Below, piece after piece: positions 33,634-42,170 of a stretch of DNA of 64,000 bases; the stretch's first letter is position 1, and each line of letters begins with the position of its first letter. The position numbers and the translations under genes are program-made. Origin of the DNA: Nonomuraea rubra (GTDB lineage Bacteria > Actinomycetota > Actinomycetes > Streptosporangiales > Streptosporangiaceae). The stretch covers positions 11,205,001 to 11,269,000 of the forward strand of contig NZ_JACHMI010000001.1 in the NCBI RefSeq assembly GCF_014207985.1, given 5' to 3'. The notes beneath the pieces were generated by a model, which had not been told where the DNA came from, made no database searches, and saw only the letters and a program-made list of their open reading frames with translations.

Positions 33634-34437
33634 GTGACCAAAGACGCATACACCCTGGCCAGCGAGGCCGCGGCGGCGCTGCGGAGCGCCGCCGGCCTCG
33701 ACACCTTCGATGTGGCCCTCGTCATGGGGTCGGGGTGGGTGCCCGCCGCCGACGCGATCGGTGAGACGGTGCGCGAGATCCCGTTCGTCGACCTGCCCGG
33801 CTTCCGGGCGCCCGCCGTCGCGGGCCACGGCGGCAAGATCCGCGTCGTCCGCACCTCCTCCGGCCGGCACGCGCTGATCTTCCTCGGTCGCACCCATCTG
33901 TACGAGGGGCTCGGCGTGGACGCGGTGGTGCACGGCGTACGCACGGCGGCGGCGGCAGGGGTGCGCACGCTCGTGCTCACCAACGCCGCCGGCGGCCTGC
34001 GGCCCGAGACGCAGAACGTCGGCGACCCCGTCCTGATCAACGACCACATCAACCTGACCGGGGCCAACCCGATCACCGGCACCACGTTCATCGACCTCAC
34101 CGAGGTCTACTCGCGCCGCCTGCGCGCGCTGGTCCACGAGATCGACCCGACCCTGGCCGAGGGCGTCTACGTGGCCTTCCGCGGCCCCACGTACGAGACG
34201 CCCGCCGAGATCCGCATGCTGCGCACGCTGGGCGGCGACATGGTCGGCATGTCCACCGTCCTGGAGGCCATCGCCGCCCGCGAGGCGAACCTGGAGGTGC
34301 TCGGCCTCTCGCTGGTCACCAACCCGGGAGCAGGCCTGTCGGGCGAGCCGCTCAACCACGAGGAGGTCCTGGAGGTGGGCCGCGCCACGGCCGCGCGCAT
34401 GGGCGTGCTGCTGGCCAAGGTGGTGGACCGCCTGTGA
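33634..34437 (+). CDS. punA: Purine-nucleoside phosphorylase (trimeric PNP)
   Basis: A 267-residue enzyme that splits purine nucleosides with phosphate to base and (deoxy)ribose-1-phosphate. Characteristic motifs are VMGSGW, the phosphate site FLGRTHLYEG, TNAAGGLRPE, the purine-site VAFRGPTYETPAEIRML, and GDMVGMSTVLEAIAARE followed by LVTNPGAG. Length matches the low-molecular-weight trimeric class. It begins four bases after the peptidase stop with GTG and overlaps the mutase gene by GTGA, forming a nucleoside-sugar recycling pair. Confidence 0.95.
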   Translation: MTKDAYTLASEAAAALRSAAGLDTFDVALVMGSGWVPAADAIGETVREIPFVDLPGFRAPAVAGHGGKIRVVRTSSGRHALIFLGRTHLYEGLGVDAVVHGVRTAAAAGVRTLVLTNAAGGLRPETQNVGDPVLINDHINLTGANPITGTTFIDLTEVYSRRLRALVHEIDPTLAEGVYVAFRGPTYETPAEIRMLRTLGGDMVGMSTVLEAIAAREANLEVLGLSLVTNPGAGLSGEPLNHEEVLEVGRATAARMGVLLAKVVDRL

Positions 34438-36062
34438 CCCTCATCGAGACGGCCCGCGCCTGGCTGGCGCAGGATCCCGACCCCGACACCCGGGCCGAGC
34501 TCTCCGCCCTGATCGAGGCCGAGGACCTGCCCGCCCTGGAGGACCGCTTCGGAGCCAAGCTGGAGTTCGGCACGGCGGGCCTGCGCGGCGAGCTGGGCGC
34601 CGGCCCGAACCGGATGAACCGCGTCACCGTCATGCGCGCCGCCGCCGGCCTGGCCGCGGTGCTCGGGCCGGGCAAGCACGTGGTCATCGGCTACGACGCC
34701 CGGCACAAGTCCGACGTGTTCGCCCGCGACACGGCGGCCGTGCTGACGGGCGCCGGCCTGCACGCCTCGCTGCTGCCGTCCCCGCTGCCCACGCCCGTGC
34801 TGGCCTTCGCCGTCCGCCACCTCGGCGCCGACGCCGGCGTGACGGTCACCGCCAGCCACAACCCGCCGCGCGACAACGGCTACAAGGTCTACTGGGGCGA
34901 CGGCTCCCAGATCACGCCGCCGATCGACGGCGAGATCTCGGCCGCCATCGACGCCGTCGGCCGCGTGGACGAGCTGCCGCTGAACGGTCCCGGCACGCTG
35001 ACCGAGCTGGGCGAGGGCATCGTGGACGACTACCTGTCCGCCGTGACCGCGCTGCCGCTCGGCGACGCCCGGGGCCTGCGCGTGGCGTACACGCCGCTGC
35101 ACGGGGTCGGCGCGGCCACCCTCACCGACGCCTTCCTGCGCGCCGGCTTCGAGAGCCCGATGGCGGTCGAGGAGCAGCGCAACCCCGACCCCGACTTCCC
35201 CACGGTGGCCTTCCCCAACCCGGAGGAGCCGGGCGCGATGGACCTGGCCGTCGCCCTGGCCGCCAAGCTGGACGCCGACCTGGTGCTGGCCAACGACCCC
35301 GACGCCGACCGGTGCGCGGTGGGCGTGCCGCTGCCCGGGGGCGGCGTACGCATGCTGACCGGTGACGAGGTGGGCGGCCTGCTGGCCGAGCACGTCATCA
35401 CGCACACCACCGGCGACCGCATGGTGGCCACCACCATCGTCTCCTCCTCCTTCCTCGGCAAGCTCGCCCGTGAGCACGGCGTCCGCTACGGCGAGACGCT
35501 CACCGGCTTCAAGTGGATCATCAAGGCCGGCCCCGGCCTGGTCTTCGGCTACGAGGAGGCCCTCGGCTACAGCGTCGGCTCCGACGACGGCCTGCCGGTC
35601 AGGGACAAGGACGGCATCGGCGCGGCCCTGACGGTGGCGGCCATCGCGGCGGCGGCCAAGCGCGACGGCCGCACGCTGCTGGACCTCCTCGACGACCAGG
35701 CCCGCCGCTACGGCCTGCACGCGACGGCGCAGCTCTCGTTCCGCGTGGCCGACCTCTCGCTGATCGCCGCCGCCATGACCCGCCTGCGCGCCGGCAGCAC
35801 GCCGTCGCTGGGCGGCCTGGCGGTGGAGCGGGTGGACGACCTGGCGCGTGGCGACGGCGGCCTGCCGCCCACCGACGGCCTGCGCTACCGCCTGTCGGGA
35901 GACGCCCGCGTGGTGGTCCGCCCGTCCGGGACGGAGCCCAAGCTGAAGTGCTACCTGGAGGTCGTCGTCCCCGTCACGGGCACCCCGGAGGAGGCCAGGG
36001 AGGTGGCGGAGCAGCGGCTCGACGCCCTGAAGACGGACCTCGCCGCGCGGCTGGGGCTGTGA
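34434..36062 (+). CDS. Phosphosugar mutase, probably phosphopentomutase-like
   Basis: A 542-residue alpha-D-phosphohexomutase-superfamily enzyme. It has the phosphoserine loop TASHNPPRDN, the magnesium site DPDADR, the sugar-binding YEEALGYSVG and the phosphate loop RPSGTEPKLK. Family members interconvert the 1-phosphate and 5- or 6-phosphate of ribose, glucose or mannose. Coupling to purine-nucleoside phosphorylase (GTGA overlap) favours ribose-1-phosphate or deoxyribose-1-phosphate as substrate, like PGM2-type phosphopentomutase. That specificity is inference. Confidence 0.92.
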   Translation: MTLIETARAWLAQDPDPDTRAELSALIEAEDLPALEDRFGAKLEFGTAGLRGELGAGPNRMNRVTVMRAAAGLAAVLGPGKHVVIGYDARHKSDVFARDTAAVLTGAGLHASLLPSPLPTPVLAFAVRHLGADAGVTVTASHNPPRDNGYKVYWGDGSQITPPIDGEISAAIDAVGRVDELPLNGPGTLTELGEGIVDDYLSAVTALPLGDARGLRVAYTPLHGVGAATLTDAFLRAGFESPMAVEEQRNPDPDFPTVAFPNPEEPGAMDLAVALAAKLDADLVLANDPDADRCAVGVPLPGGGVRMLTGDEVGGLLAEHVITHTTGDRMVATTIVSSSFLGKLAREHGVRYGETLTGFKWIIKAGPGLVFGYEEALGYSVGSDDGLPVRDKDGIGAALTVAAIAAAAKRDGRTLLDLLDDQARRYGLHATAQLSFRVADLSLIAAAMTRLRAGSTPSLGGLAVERVDDLARGDGGLPPTDGLRYRLSGDARVVVRPSGTEPKLKCYLEVVVPVTGTPEEAREVAEQRLDALKTDLAARLGL

Positions 36063-36115
36063 GCTCGGACGCCTTCATGCACGGGGCCTGACCTCGAAGA
36101 GGTACGCTCCTGAAA

Positions 36116-36160
36116 CAACCAAATTTGGTTGCTCCACTTCCGGATGAACCAAGTTTGGTT
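36116..36160. promoter_or_regulatory. Two matching palindromes before the ATPase gene
   Basis: AACCAA-AT-TTGGTT (36117-36130, within the 16-base palindrome CAACCAAATTTGGTTG) and AACCAA-GT-TTGGTT (36147-36160) are the same inverted repeat with centres exactly 30 bases apart. They end 21 bases before the ATPase start. This is a paired operator for an unknown regulator, perhaps the ATPase protein itself. Confidence 0.75.
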
Positions 36161-36181
36161 GTTCTCAGCGGGAGGCACTGG

Positions 36182-37585
36182 ATGGACAGCTTCATCGGGC
36201 GGAGACGCGATCTGGCCAAGCTGGACCGCTGCTTCGCACGGGTGGGTGCCGGCGACAGGCCTGGGCGCGCCGTTCTCATGCGCGGTAGACGCCGCGTGGG
36301 AAAGTCGCGCCTCGCGGAGGAGTTCATCCGCCGAAGCGGCCTGCCGAGCTTCTTCTTCACCGCGGATCAACACCCGCCGACCGTGCAGATCGAACGCTTC
36401 ATCGCGGAGGCGGCCGCCTCCGATCTGCCCAACGCGTCGCTCTTCGAGGGCGTCGAGGCCAGCACCTGGGCCGGAGCCCTTCGGCTCCTCGCCGAGGCGG
36501 TGCCGCAGGACTCTCCGAGCATCGTGGTCCTCGACGAGATCCCCTACATGATGCACGGCGATCCCTACCTCGAGAGCACGCTGCAACGCCTCTTCGACCG
36601 GGAGTTCTCCCGGCGTCCCGTGCTGCTCCTGCTGATCGGCTCCGACCTGTCCGTCATGGAGGCGATCAACCAGTACGATCGCCCCTTCTACATGCGGGCG
36701 TCGGAGATGGTGGTCAACCCGCTCACCGTCGCCGACGTCGCGGACAAGCTGGGCCTGCCTCCCGCGGAGGCCATCGACGCTCATCTGATCACCGGCGGGC
36801 TGCCCATGATCCTGGAAGAGTGGCCGGTCGGCGCCACGGCGCAGGACTTCCTGCGCACCGCCATCCCGGACCCGACCTCGGCGCTGACCGTGAGCGGCGT
36901 GCGCGCCATGGCGACGGAGTTCCCTCCCGACGCGCAGGCGACGACCCTGCTGCGCGCCATCGGGTCCGGGCAGCGCACCTACTCCTCGATCTCCAAGGCA
37001 TCCAGCGGAATGCCGGGCACGTCACTCCAGCGTGGCCTCCAGGTCCTCCAGGACAAGCGCATGGTCACGGCCGAGCTCCCGCTGTCCGCCCGCCCTTCGA
37101 AGGAACGCCGCTACCACGTCGCCGACACACACCTGCGCTTCTGGTTGTCGTTCATCGAGCCGGGCATGGCCGAGATCGACCGGGACCGTGGCGATCTCGT
37201 CCTCCAGCGGATCGAACGTTCGTGGACGGCCTGGCGCGGTGCCGCGGTGGAGCCCTTCATCCGCGAGTCTCTCCGCCGCATGGACGGCCTTCCCGAGGAC
37301 ACCAGAGCGGTCGGCGGATACTGGACGCGTACCAACAATCCCGAGATCGACCTGGTCGGCGCCGACCGGGAGCCCGTCGCCAAGAAGATCACCTTCGTGG
37401 GATCAGTGAAGTGGCTGGAGAACCGGCCCTTCGACCATCACGACCTGAGCGAGCTCATCGTCCACCGCTCCCAGATGCCGGGCGCCGGCACCTCCACCCC
37501 CCTCTACGCCGTCTCCCGCAGCGGCTGCGACGTGGACGGCGTCACGCACCTCACCCCGCAACACCTCGTGGACCTCTGGCGCTGA
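36182..37585 (+). CDS. Archaeal-type ATPase with C-terminal DUF234/nuclease-like domain
   Basis: A 467-residue protein. Residues 1-200 form a STAND-like ATPase with the opening FIGRRRDLAKLD, Walker A RGRRRVGKSRLAEEF and Walker B SIVVLDEIPYM. A winged-helix segment follows (about 260-330). The C-terminus carries a DUF234-type domain: NNPEIDLVGAD and VGSVKWL recall the PD-(D/E)XK nuclease core, but the glutamate of the ExK motif is replaced, so nuclease activity is doubtful. ATG 36182 follows GGAGG by seven bases. Such genes are common, often horizontally moved, and their role is unknown. It stands alone behind a paired operator. Confidence 0.85.
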   Translation: MDSFIGRRRDLAKLDRCFARVGAGDRPGRAVLMRGRRRVGKSRLAEEFIRRSGLPSFFFTADQHPPTVQIERFIAEAAASDLPNASLFEGVEASTWAGALRLLAEAVPQDSPSIVVLDEIPYMMHGDPYLESTLQRLFDREFSRRPVLLLLIGSDLSVMEAINQYDRPFYMRASEMVVNPLTVADVADKLGLPPAEAIDAHLITGGLPMILEEWPVGATAQDFLRTAIPDPTSALTVSGVRAMATEFPPDAQATTLLRAIGSGQRTYSSISKASSGMPGTSLQRGLQVLQDKRMVTAELPLSARPSKERRYHVADTHLRFWLSFIEPGMAEIDRDRGDLVLQRIERSWTAWRGAAVEPFIRESLRRMDGLPEDTRAVGGYWTRTNNPEIDLVGADREPVAKKITFVGSVKWLENRPFDHHDLSELIVHRSQMPGAGTSTPLYAVSRSGCDVDGVTHLTPQHLVDLWR

Positions 37586-37605
37586 GCCTGCGCCCAGCGC
37601 CAGAG
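37574..37605. terminator. Bidirectional terminator between ATPase and GyrI-like genes
   Basis: CTCTGGCGCTG and its exact complement form an 11-base-pair stem with a ten-base loop. The left arm covers the last ATPase codons and the right arm ends five bases before the convergent gene's stop. Confidence 0.7.
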
Positions 37606-37610
37606 CACGA

Positions 37611-38096
37611 TCAGGCCAGGCGGAACTGCAGGTCGGTGTCCCACTTGTGCATGTCAGGCTCCACCCGCGGGTCCGTCTGGTACAGCTCCAGGCGGCACCC
37701 CCAGTGCTCGGCCCCGTCCTTCTCCGTCATGTCCCACGCCAGCCCCTGCTCCCGGCCCCACTTCAGCAGTGACTCGATGGCGCCGACGAGCTGGTCCGGA
37801 TGGCCGTGGTGGGTGACGGTGGCGTAGCGGCCGGCGGGCAGGGTGGCGGCGAAGAGGTCGCCCTCGCCCTCCACCGGCGCGGGCACCGGCACCCCCGCCT
37901 GCACCACCAGCCGGTCGGCGGCCATGTCGATGCTCTCGTAGCGCAGGAACGGCGCCCCCGCCGGCTGCACGCCGCGCTCGGCGAGCCAGCCGATGATCTC
38001 CCCGATGCGATCGGCGACCAGCCCGAAGGTGGTCATGGTGATGGTACGGCGCACCCCGATGTACGGACGCTCGGGGAATTCGATGATCTGTGGCAT
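37611..38096 (-). CDS. GyrI-like small-molecule-binding protein
   Basis: A 161-residue stand-alone GyrI/AraC-effector-type (SHS2) domain. It starts PQIIEFPERPYIGVRRTITMTT and has the repeated beta-alpha-beta pattern ending in LELYQTDPRVEPDMHKWDTDLQFRLA. Related domains bind lipophilic drugs, or hydrolyse certain toxins. The ATG has a strong AAGGAGG site and lies ten bases after the sigma-factor stop. Since the MerR protein two genes upstream ends in the same kind of domain, the locus has two sensors of one fold and may respond to a toxic small molecule. Confidence 0.85.
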   Translation of the reverse strand: MPQIIEFPERPYIGVRRTITMTTFGLVADRIGEIIGWLAERGVQPAGAPFLRYESIDMAADRLVVQAGVPVPAPVEGEGDLFAATLPAGRYATVTHHGHPDQLVGAIESLLKWGREQGLAWDMTEKDGAEHWGCRLELYQTDPRVEPDMHKWDTDLQFRLA

Positions 38097-38106
38097 GTTT
38101 CCTCCT

Positions 38107-39075
38107 TCACCCCTCAGTACGGAGCGCGGCCTCGAAACTCATCGGCAGCCCGAAGAGCGGGAACAGCCCGGGATCGAGGAACGTGGTCTCGCCCGCGATC
38201 ACCCCGCCGGAGACCTCCAGCACGACCAGGGCGAACGCCTCCCCGTTCGCGTCGTACTGGGCGAAGGCGGGGCAGCCGTTGGCCCGCGTCGGGACCAGGC
38301 GGGAGCCGGCACAGGGCGCGCCCGCGGCGAGCAGGACCGCGCGGACGGCCTCCCGGCCGCGCAGCCACCACGTGAACGGCGGCATGGAGGAGGTGGCGTC
38401 CTCGTGCAGCAGCGAGACCAGCGTGTCCACGTCGTAGCGCTCGAACGCCGTCACGTACCTGGCCAGCAGCGCCTCGTCCACCTCCTGGTCGAGCGGCGCC
38501 ACCGCGGGGAGCCTGGTCCGGGCCCGCTGGAGGGTGCTGTTGACCGAGGTGACCGTGGTGGCGAGCAGGGTGGCCGTCTCGGCGGCCGTCCACTTGAGCA
38601 CGTCGCGCAGGATGAGCACGGCCCGCTGGCGGGGCAGCAGGTGCTGCAGGGCCGCGACGAACGCCAGCCGTACCGTCTCGCGCGTGACGGCCAGGTCGGC
38701 GGGGTCGAGGACGCGGGCGTCGGGGACGGGCTGGACCCAGCGGCTCTCCGGGAGCGGCTCGCCCAGGGCGGCTCCCGGGATGGCGGCGGGGCCCAGGTCC
38801 ATGGCCCGGGCGCGGCGCTGCGGGCCTCTGAGCATGTCGAGGCAGGCGTTCGTGGCCAGGTGGAACAGCCAGGGGCGGAGCGGGCCGCGCGCGGGGTCGT
38901 AGGTCCGCCACGCCCGGACGAACGCCTCCTGCACGGCGTCCTCGGCCTCGAAGCCGGAGCCGAGCATGCGGTAGCAGTAGCCGGTCAGCTCGGCCCGGTG
39001 CCGCTCCAGGCCCGCCTCCAGATCCGCCTCCGGGCCCTTCTCCAGGTCCGCGGGCTCCAGGTCCTGGCTCAGCAC
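38107..39075 (-). CDS. ECF sigma factor with C-terminal SnoaL-like domain
   Basis: A 322-residue sigma factor. Region 2 (about residues 20-90) shows YCYRMLGSGFEAEDAVQEAFVRAW, and region 4 (about 145-200) shows LPRQRAVLILRDVLKWTAAETATLL. Residues 215-320 form a SnoaL-like NTF2-fold domain (RYVTAFERYDVDTLVSLLHEDA) that in related ECF groups tunes activity in place of an anti-sigma factor. GTG 39075 with GAGGTGAT upstream overlaps the MerR stop by seven bases, so translation is coupled. No anti-sigma gene is adjacent. Confidence 0.9.
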   Translation of the reverse strand: MLSQDLEPADLEKGPEADLEAGLERHRAELTGYCYRMLGSGFEAEDAVQEAFVRAWRTYDPARGPLRPWLFHLATNACLDMLRGPQRRARAMDLGPAAIPGAALGEPLPESRWVQPVPDARVLDPADLAVTRETVRLAFVAALQHLLPRQRAVLILRDVLKWTAAETATLLATTVTSVNSTLQRARTRLPAVAPLDQEVDEALLARYVTAFERYDVDTLVSLLHEDATSSMPPFTWWLRGREAVRAVLLAAGAPCAGSRLVPTRANGCPAFAQYDANGEAFALVVLEVSGGVIAGETTFLDPGLFPLFGLPMSFEAALRTEG

Positions 39076-39884
39076 GGGATCACCTCGATCTGCAGCTCCG
39101 TCACCCATTCGTCCCTGTCGCAGGGTACGTGCAGGCTGATCTCCCTGGCCAGGTCGCGGGCGCGGTAGCCGTGCTCCTCGATCCAGTGGGCCAGCGCCTG
39201 GAACGTGGACCATGCCGCGTCCATCGACCCGTGGTGGATGATCGTGGCGGCCGTCTCGATGGCCGGCAGGTCCACCACGTCGAAGTCGTACGCGCCGGGC
39301 GCCACGTTCACCGGCAGGCAGGCGTGCACCATGACCGACCCGTCGTCCTCTTGCAGGTAGTGGGCGATGCCGGGACCGGCGATCCGGACGCACGCCGCCT
39401 CCAGCCGCCGGCACAGCTCGTCGAAGAGCGGCCCGATGACCGGCCCGATGTCCCCGGGCTCGTAGCTGGCGGCCCTGGCGGCGAGCTGGGCGACGCGGAG
39501 CCTGGGCACGCTCTTCAGCACGACCTCCGCCGTACGCATGTGCCCCTCGGTCTCGATCGTCCGCAGCCGCGCCTCGACGCTGCGCAGCCTGGCCAGGTCG
39601 GCGCTGATCCTGGCCTCCAGCTCGGCGCGGCGCAGGCGGACCATGCCGTGCAGCTCCTCGGTGCCGACCTTCTCGTCGAGGATCGCCCTGACCTGCTCCA
39701 GCGTGAAGCCGAGGTCCTTGATCGCGACGATGCGGTGCAGCCTGGCGAGCTGGCCGGCCTGGTAGGACCGGTAGCCGGAGACCGGGTCCACGTGCGCGGG
39801 CCGCAGCAGGCCGATGGCGTCGTAGTGGCGGAGCATGCGTACGGACACCAGCCCCAGCCTGGCGAACTCTCCGATGCTGAACAT
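39069..39884 (-). CDS. MerR-family regulator with GyrI-like effector domain
   Basis: A 271-residue BmrR-type regulator. The N-terminal MerR winged helix reads FSIGEFARLGLVSVRMLRHYDAIGLLRP, then GYRSYQAGQLARLHRI, followed by a coiled coil (about 80-120). The C-terminal GyrI-like domain (about 125-271) would bind a hydrophobic ligand. ATG 39884 follows GGAGAGG. Proteins of this kind twist promoters with a 19-base spacer, and exactly such a promoter lies upstream. It heads a three-gene unit with the ECF sigma factor and a second GyrI-like protein. Confidence 0.93.
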   Translation of the reverse strand: MFSIGEFARLGLVSVRMLRHYDAIGLLRPAHVDPVSGYRSYQAGQLARLHRIVAIKDLGFTLEQVRAILDEKVGTEELHGMVRLRRAELEARISADLARLRSVEARLRTIETEGHMRTAEVVLKSVPRLRVAQLAARAASYEPGDIGPVIGPLFDELCRRLEAACVRIAGPGIAHYLQEDDGSVMVHACLPVNVAPGAYDFDVVDLPAIETAATIIHHGSMDAAWSTFQALAHWIEEHGYRARDLAREISLHVPCDRDEWVTELQIEVIPC

Positions 39885-39894
39885 GTCCTCTCCA

Positions 39895-39925
39895 GGTGTA
39901 GGGGCTGACACGGTGTCAGAGTCAA
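39895..39925 (-). promoter_or_regulatory. MerR-type promoter with 19-base spacer
   Basis: On the minus strand TTGACT (-35) is followed by a 19-base spacer and TACACC as the -10. Within the spacer CTGACAC-C-GTGTCAG is a perfect inverted repeat (39905-39919). This is the textbook layout of a MerR-activated promoter. The -10 lies so close to the ATG that the transcript would be almost leaderless. Confidence 0.75.
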
Positions 39926-39974
39926 CTATGGCGATTTTTCAGGCTCTGGGGTAACGTCCGGGACAAAGCGGGCG

Positions 39975-39988
39975 ACCGAACGTTCGGT
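39975..39988. promoter_or_regulatory. TetR operator before the TetR gene
   Basis: ACCGAACGTTCGGT is a perfect 14-base palindrome ending nine bases before the TetR start and touching its AGGAG ribosome site. Autoregulation is likely. Confidence 0.75.
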
Positions 39989-39997
39989 AGGAGCGCG

Positions 39998-40696
39998 ATG
40001 CAGGATCTCACGGACCGCGACACCGACGCCGGCGAGCGGATCAGGACGGCGGCGGTGCTGCTGTTCGCGCGGCGGGGTTACGCGGCCACCAGCATCAGGG
40101 ACCTCGGCAAGGCCGTCAACATGACCAACGCCGGCATCTACCACCACGTCACCAGCAAGGAAGCCCTCCTGGCCGACCTCATGCGCGTCGCCCAGCGCGG
40201 CCTCATCGACTCCACCGAGCGCATGCTCGCCCCGTACCGGCGTCCCGCCGACCGCCTGTCCCTGCTCATCGGCTCGCTCACCGCCGTCCACGCCCGCAAC
40301 CCCATGACCACCCGCGTCATGGACGGCGAGCTGCGCTCGCTCACCCCGGGCTCCGCCGCCCACGACGAGATCATCGGCCTGCGCGACGCGTACGAGGCCC
40401 ACTGGAAGGCCGCGCTGGCCGACGGCGTGGCCGAGGGCGCCTTCCGCGTCGCCGACGAGAGGCTGACCAGGCTCGCCCTGATGTCCATGTGCACCGGCAC
40501 CAGCGAGTGGTACCGCCCCGACGGGCGCTCCACGCTGGAGCAGGTGTGCGCCGAGTTCGTCGCGATCGGCCTGGCCGCCGTCCGCGCCCCCGCCGCCACG
40601 ACCCTCGCGACCGCCGACTTCTCCCTGCTGCCCGAATATCCGTGGGAGCCGCTGGATGACCGAGACGATCCCCGACCTGATGAGGCACGCCGCTAG
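39998..40696 (+). CDS. TetR/AcrR-family regulator (fatty-acid type)
   Basis: A 232-residue repressor. The DNA-binding domain reads RIRTAAVLLFARRGYAATSIRDLGKAVNMTNAGIYHHVTSKEALL (residues 15-60), the usual TetR/KstR2-like pattern with YHH. The C-terminal helices would bind an acyl-CoA or similar ligand. ATG 39998 follows AGGAG. Its 3' end overlaps the acyl-CoA ligase gene by 41 bases, so it probably controls that operon through the palindrome in its own leader. Confidence 0.93.
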   Translation: MQDLTDRDTDAGERIRTAAVLLFARRGYAATSIRDLGKAVNMTNAGIYHHVTSKEALLADLMRVAQRGLIDSTERMLAPYRRPADRLSLLIGSLTAVHARNPMTTRVMDGELRSLTPGSAAHDEIIGLRDAYEAHWKAALADGVAEGAFRVADERLTRLALMSMCTGTSEWYRPDGRSTLEQVCAEFVAIGLAAVRAPAATTLATADFSLLPEYPWEPLDDRDDPRPDEARR

Positions 40697-42170
40697 CACG
40701 TACGGCGCGCGCGAGTTCCTCCGCTTCCCCGACACCTCGATCACCTTCACCGAGGCCGACGAGCACTCCGACCGGCTGGCCGGCGCCCTGATCGACAAGG
40801 GCGTACGCCCCGGCGACCGCGTGGCGATCATGATGGACAACGTGCCCGGCTGGCCGCTGAGCTGGCTGGCCGTGCTCAAGGCGGGCGCCGTCACCGTGCC
40901 GGTGAACGTGCGCTACCGGGCCGCCGACCTGGAGCACGTCCTGCGCGACTCGGGCGCCGTGGCCACGATCACCACCGCCGAGCACGCCCCGCACATCCCC
41001 GGCACCGTGCACCTCCTCGACACGCTGCACGACGGCACGCCCCACCCCGTCTACGCGCTACGGGACGGCACGCCCCGCCCCCTCCACCAGGCCGACCCCG
41101 ACGATGTCGCGAATTTTCAGTACACGTCGGGCACCACGGGCTTCCCCAAGGCCTGCATGCTCACCCACGACTACTGGCTCAGGACCGCCCGCATCGCCGC
41201 CGACCAGGTCGAACTCCGCGACGACGACGTCATGATGATCGCGCAGGCGTACTCGTACATGGACCCCCAGTGGGTCACCCTGCTCTGCCTGATGGGCGGC
41301 ATCCCCCTGGTGGTGCTCCCCCGCTTCTCCGCCTCCGGGTTCTGGGCCTCGGCCAGGGAGCACGGCGCGACGCTCACGTACGTGCTGGGCACCATGCCCC
41401 TCCTCCTGCACAAGCAGCCACCACATCCGCACGACCGCGACAACCGCATGCGCCTGGTGCTCTGCTCGGGCATCCAGCCCGGCCTGCACGCCACGTTCGA
41501 GGAGCGCTGGGGCACGCCGTGGCGCGAGCTGTACGGCTCCACGGAGAGCGGCCCCGACCTGGTCTCGCCTCTCGGCGCCACCGACACGGTCGGCACCGGC
41601 GCGCTGGGCGTCGCGCCGCCGGGCAAGGAGGTCACGCTGGACGAGGAGACCGGCGAGATCCTGGTCAGAGGCGTGCCCATGATGAAGGGCTACTGGAACC
41701 ATCCGGAGGCCACCGCCCACGCCTTCAGGGGCGGCTGGTACCACACGGGCGACCTGGGCGTCCGCGACGAGCACGGCCGCCTGCGGCACGCCGGGCGGAT
41801 CAAGGACATGGTCCGCAGGGGCGGCGAGAACATCTCCTGCGCCGAGGTGGAGCACGTGCTCGCCCAGCACCCGGCGGTCCTGTCCGCCGCCCTCGTCCCC
41901 ATCGCCGACGACCTGTGGGGCGAGGTCCCGAAGGCGTTCGTCCAGCTCCGTCCCGGACACGCGGCCACCAGGGACACCGCCATGAGCGTGATCGGGCACG
42001 CCAGGGCGCGGCTGGCCCGCTTCAAGATCCCGGCGTACGTGGAGTTCGTCGAGGAGTTCGCGCTGACCCCGTCGGCCCGCATCGAGAAGCGCCACCTGCT
42101 CAGCCCCGGGCGCGACCAGCGGGCCGCCCCCGCCATCCAGGTTCCCGAGCCCGACAAGGAGCAACGATGA
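40656..42170 (+). CDS. Acyl-CoA synthetase (AMP-forming)
   Basis: A 504-residue ANL-superfamily ligase that activates a carboxylic acid with ATP and CoA. The P-loop YTSGTTGFPKACMLTH, the adenine-binding YGSTESGPD, WYHTGDLG, the hinge GRIKDMVRRGGENIS and the catalytic-lysine region PSARIEKRHLL are all present, so the enzyme looks complete. Chain length or aromatic preference cannot be read. It overlaps TetR upstream and the enoyl-CoA hydratase downstream (ATGA), forming a small acid-degradation operon. Confidence 0.93.
   Translation: MTETIPDLMRHAASTYGAREFLRFPDTSITFTEADEHSDRLAGALIDKGVRPGDRVAIMMDNVPGWPLSWLAVLKAGAVTVPVNVRYRAADLEHVLRDSGAVATITTAEHAPHIPGTVHLLDTLHDGTPHPVYALRDGTPRPLHQADPDDVANFQYTSGTTGFPKACMLTHDYWLRTARIAADQVELRDDDVMMIAQAYSYMDPQWVTLLCLMGGIPLVVLPRFSASGFWASAREHGATLTYVLGTMPLLLHKQPPHPHDRDNRMRLVLCSGIQPGLHATFEERWGTPWRELYGSTESGPDLVSPLGATDTVGTGALGVAPPGKEVTLDEETGEILVRGVPMMKGYWNHPEATAHAFRGGWYHTGDLGVRDEHGRLRHAGRIKDMVRRGGENISCAEVEHVLAQHPAVLSAALVPIADDLWGEVPKAFVQLRPGHAATRDTAMSVIGHARARLARFKIPAYVEFVEEFALTPSARIEKRHLLSPGRDQRAAPAIQVPEPDKEQR

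Noticed and set aside
36125..36181. Upstream TTG start for the ATPase
   Set aside because: It would translate through the paired palindromes and lacks a ribosome site; ATG 36182 has GGAGG at good distance.
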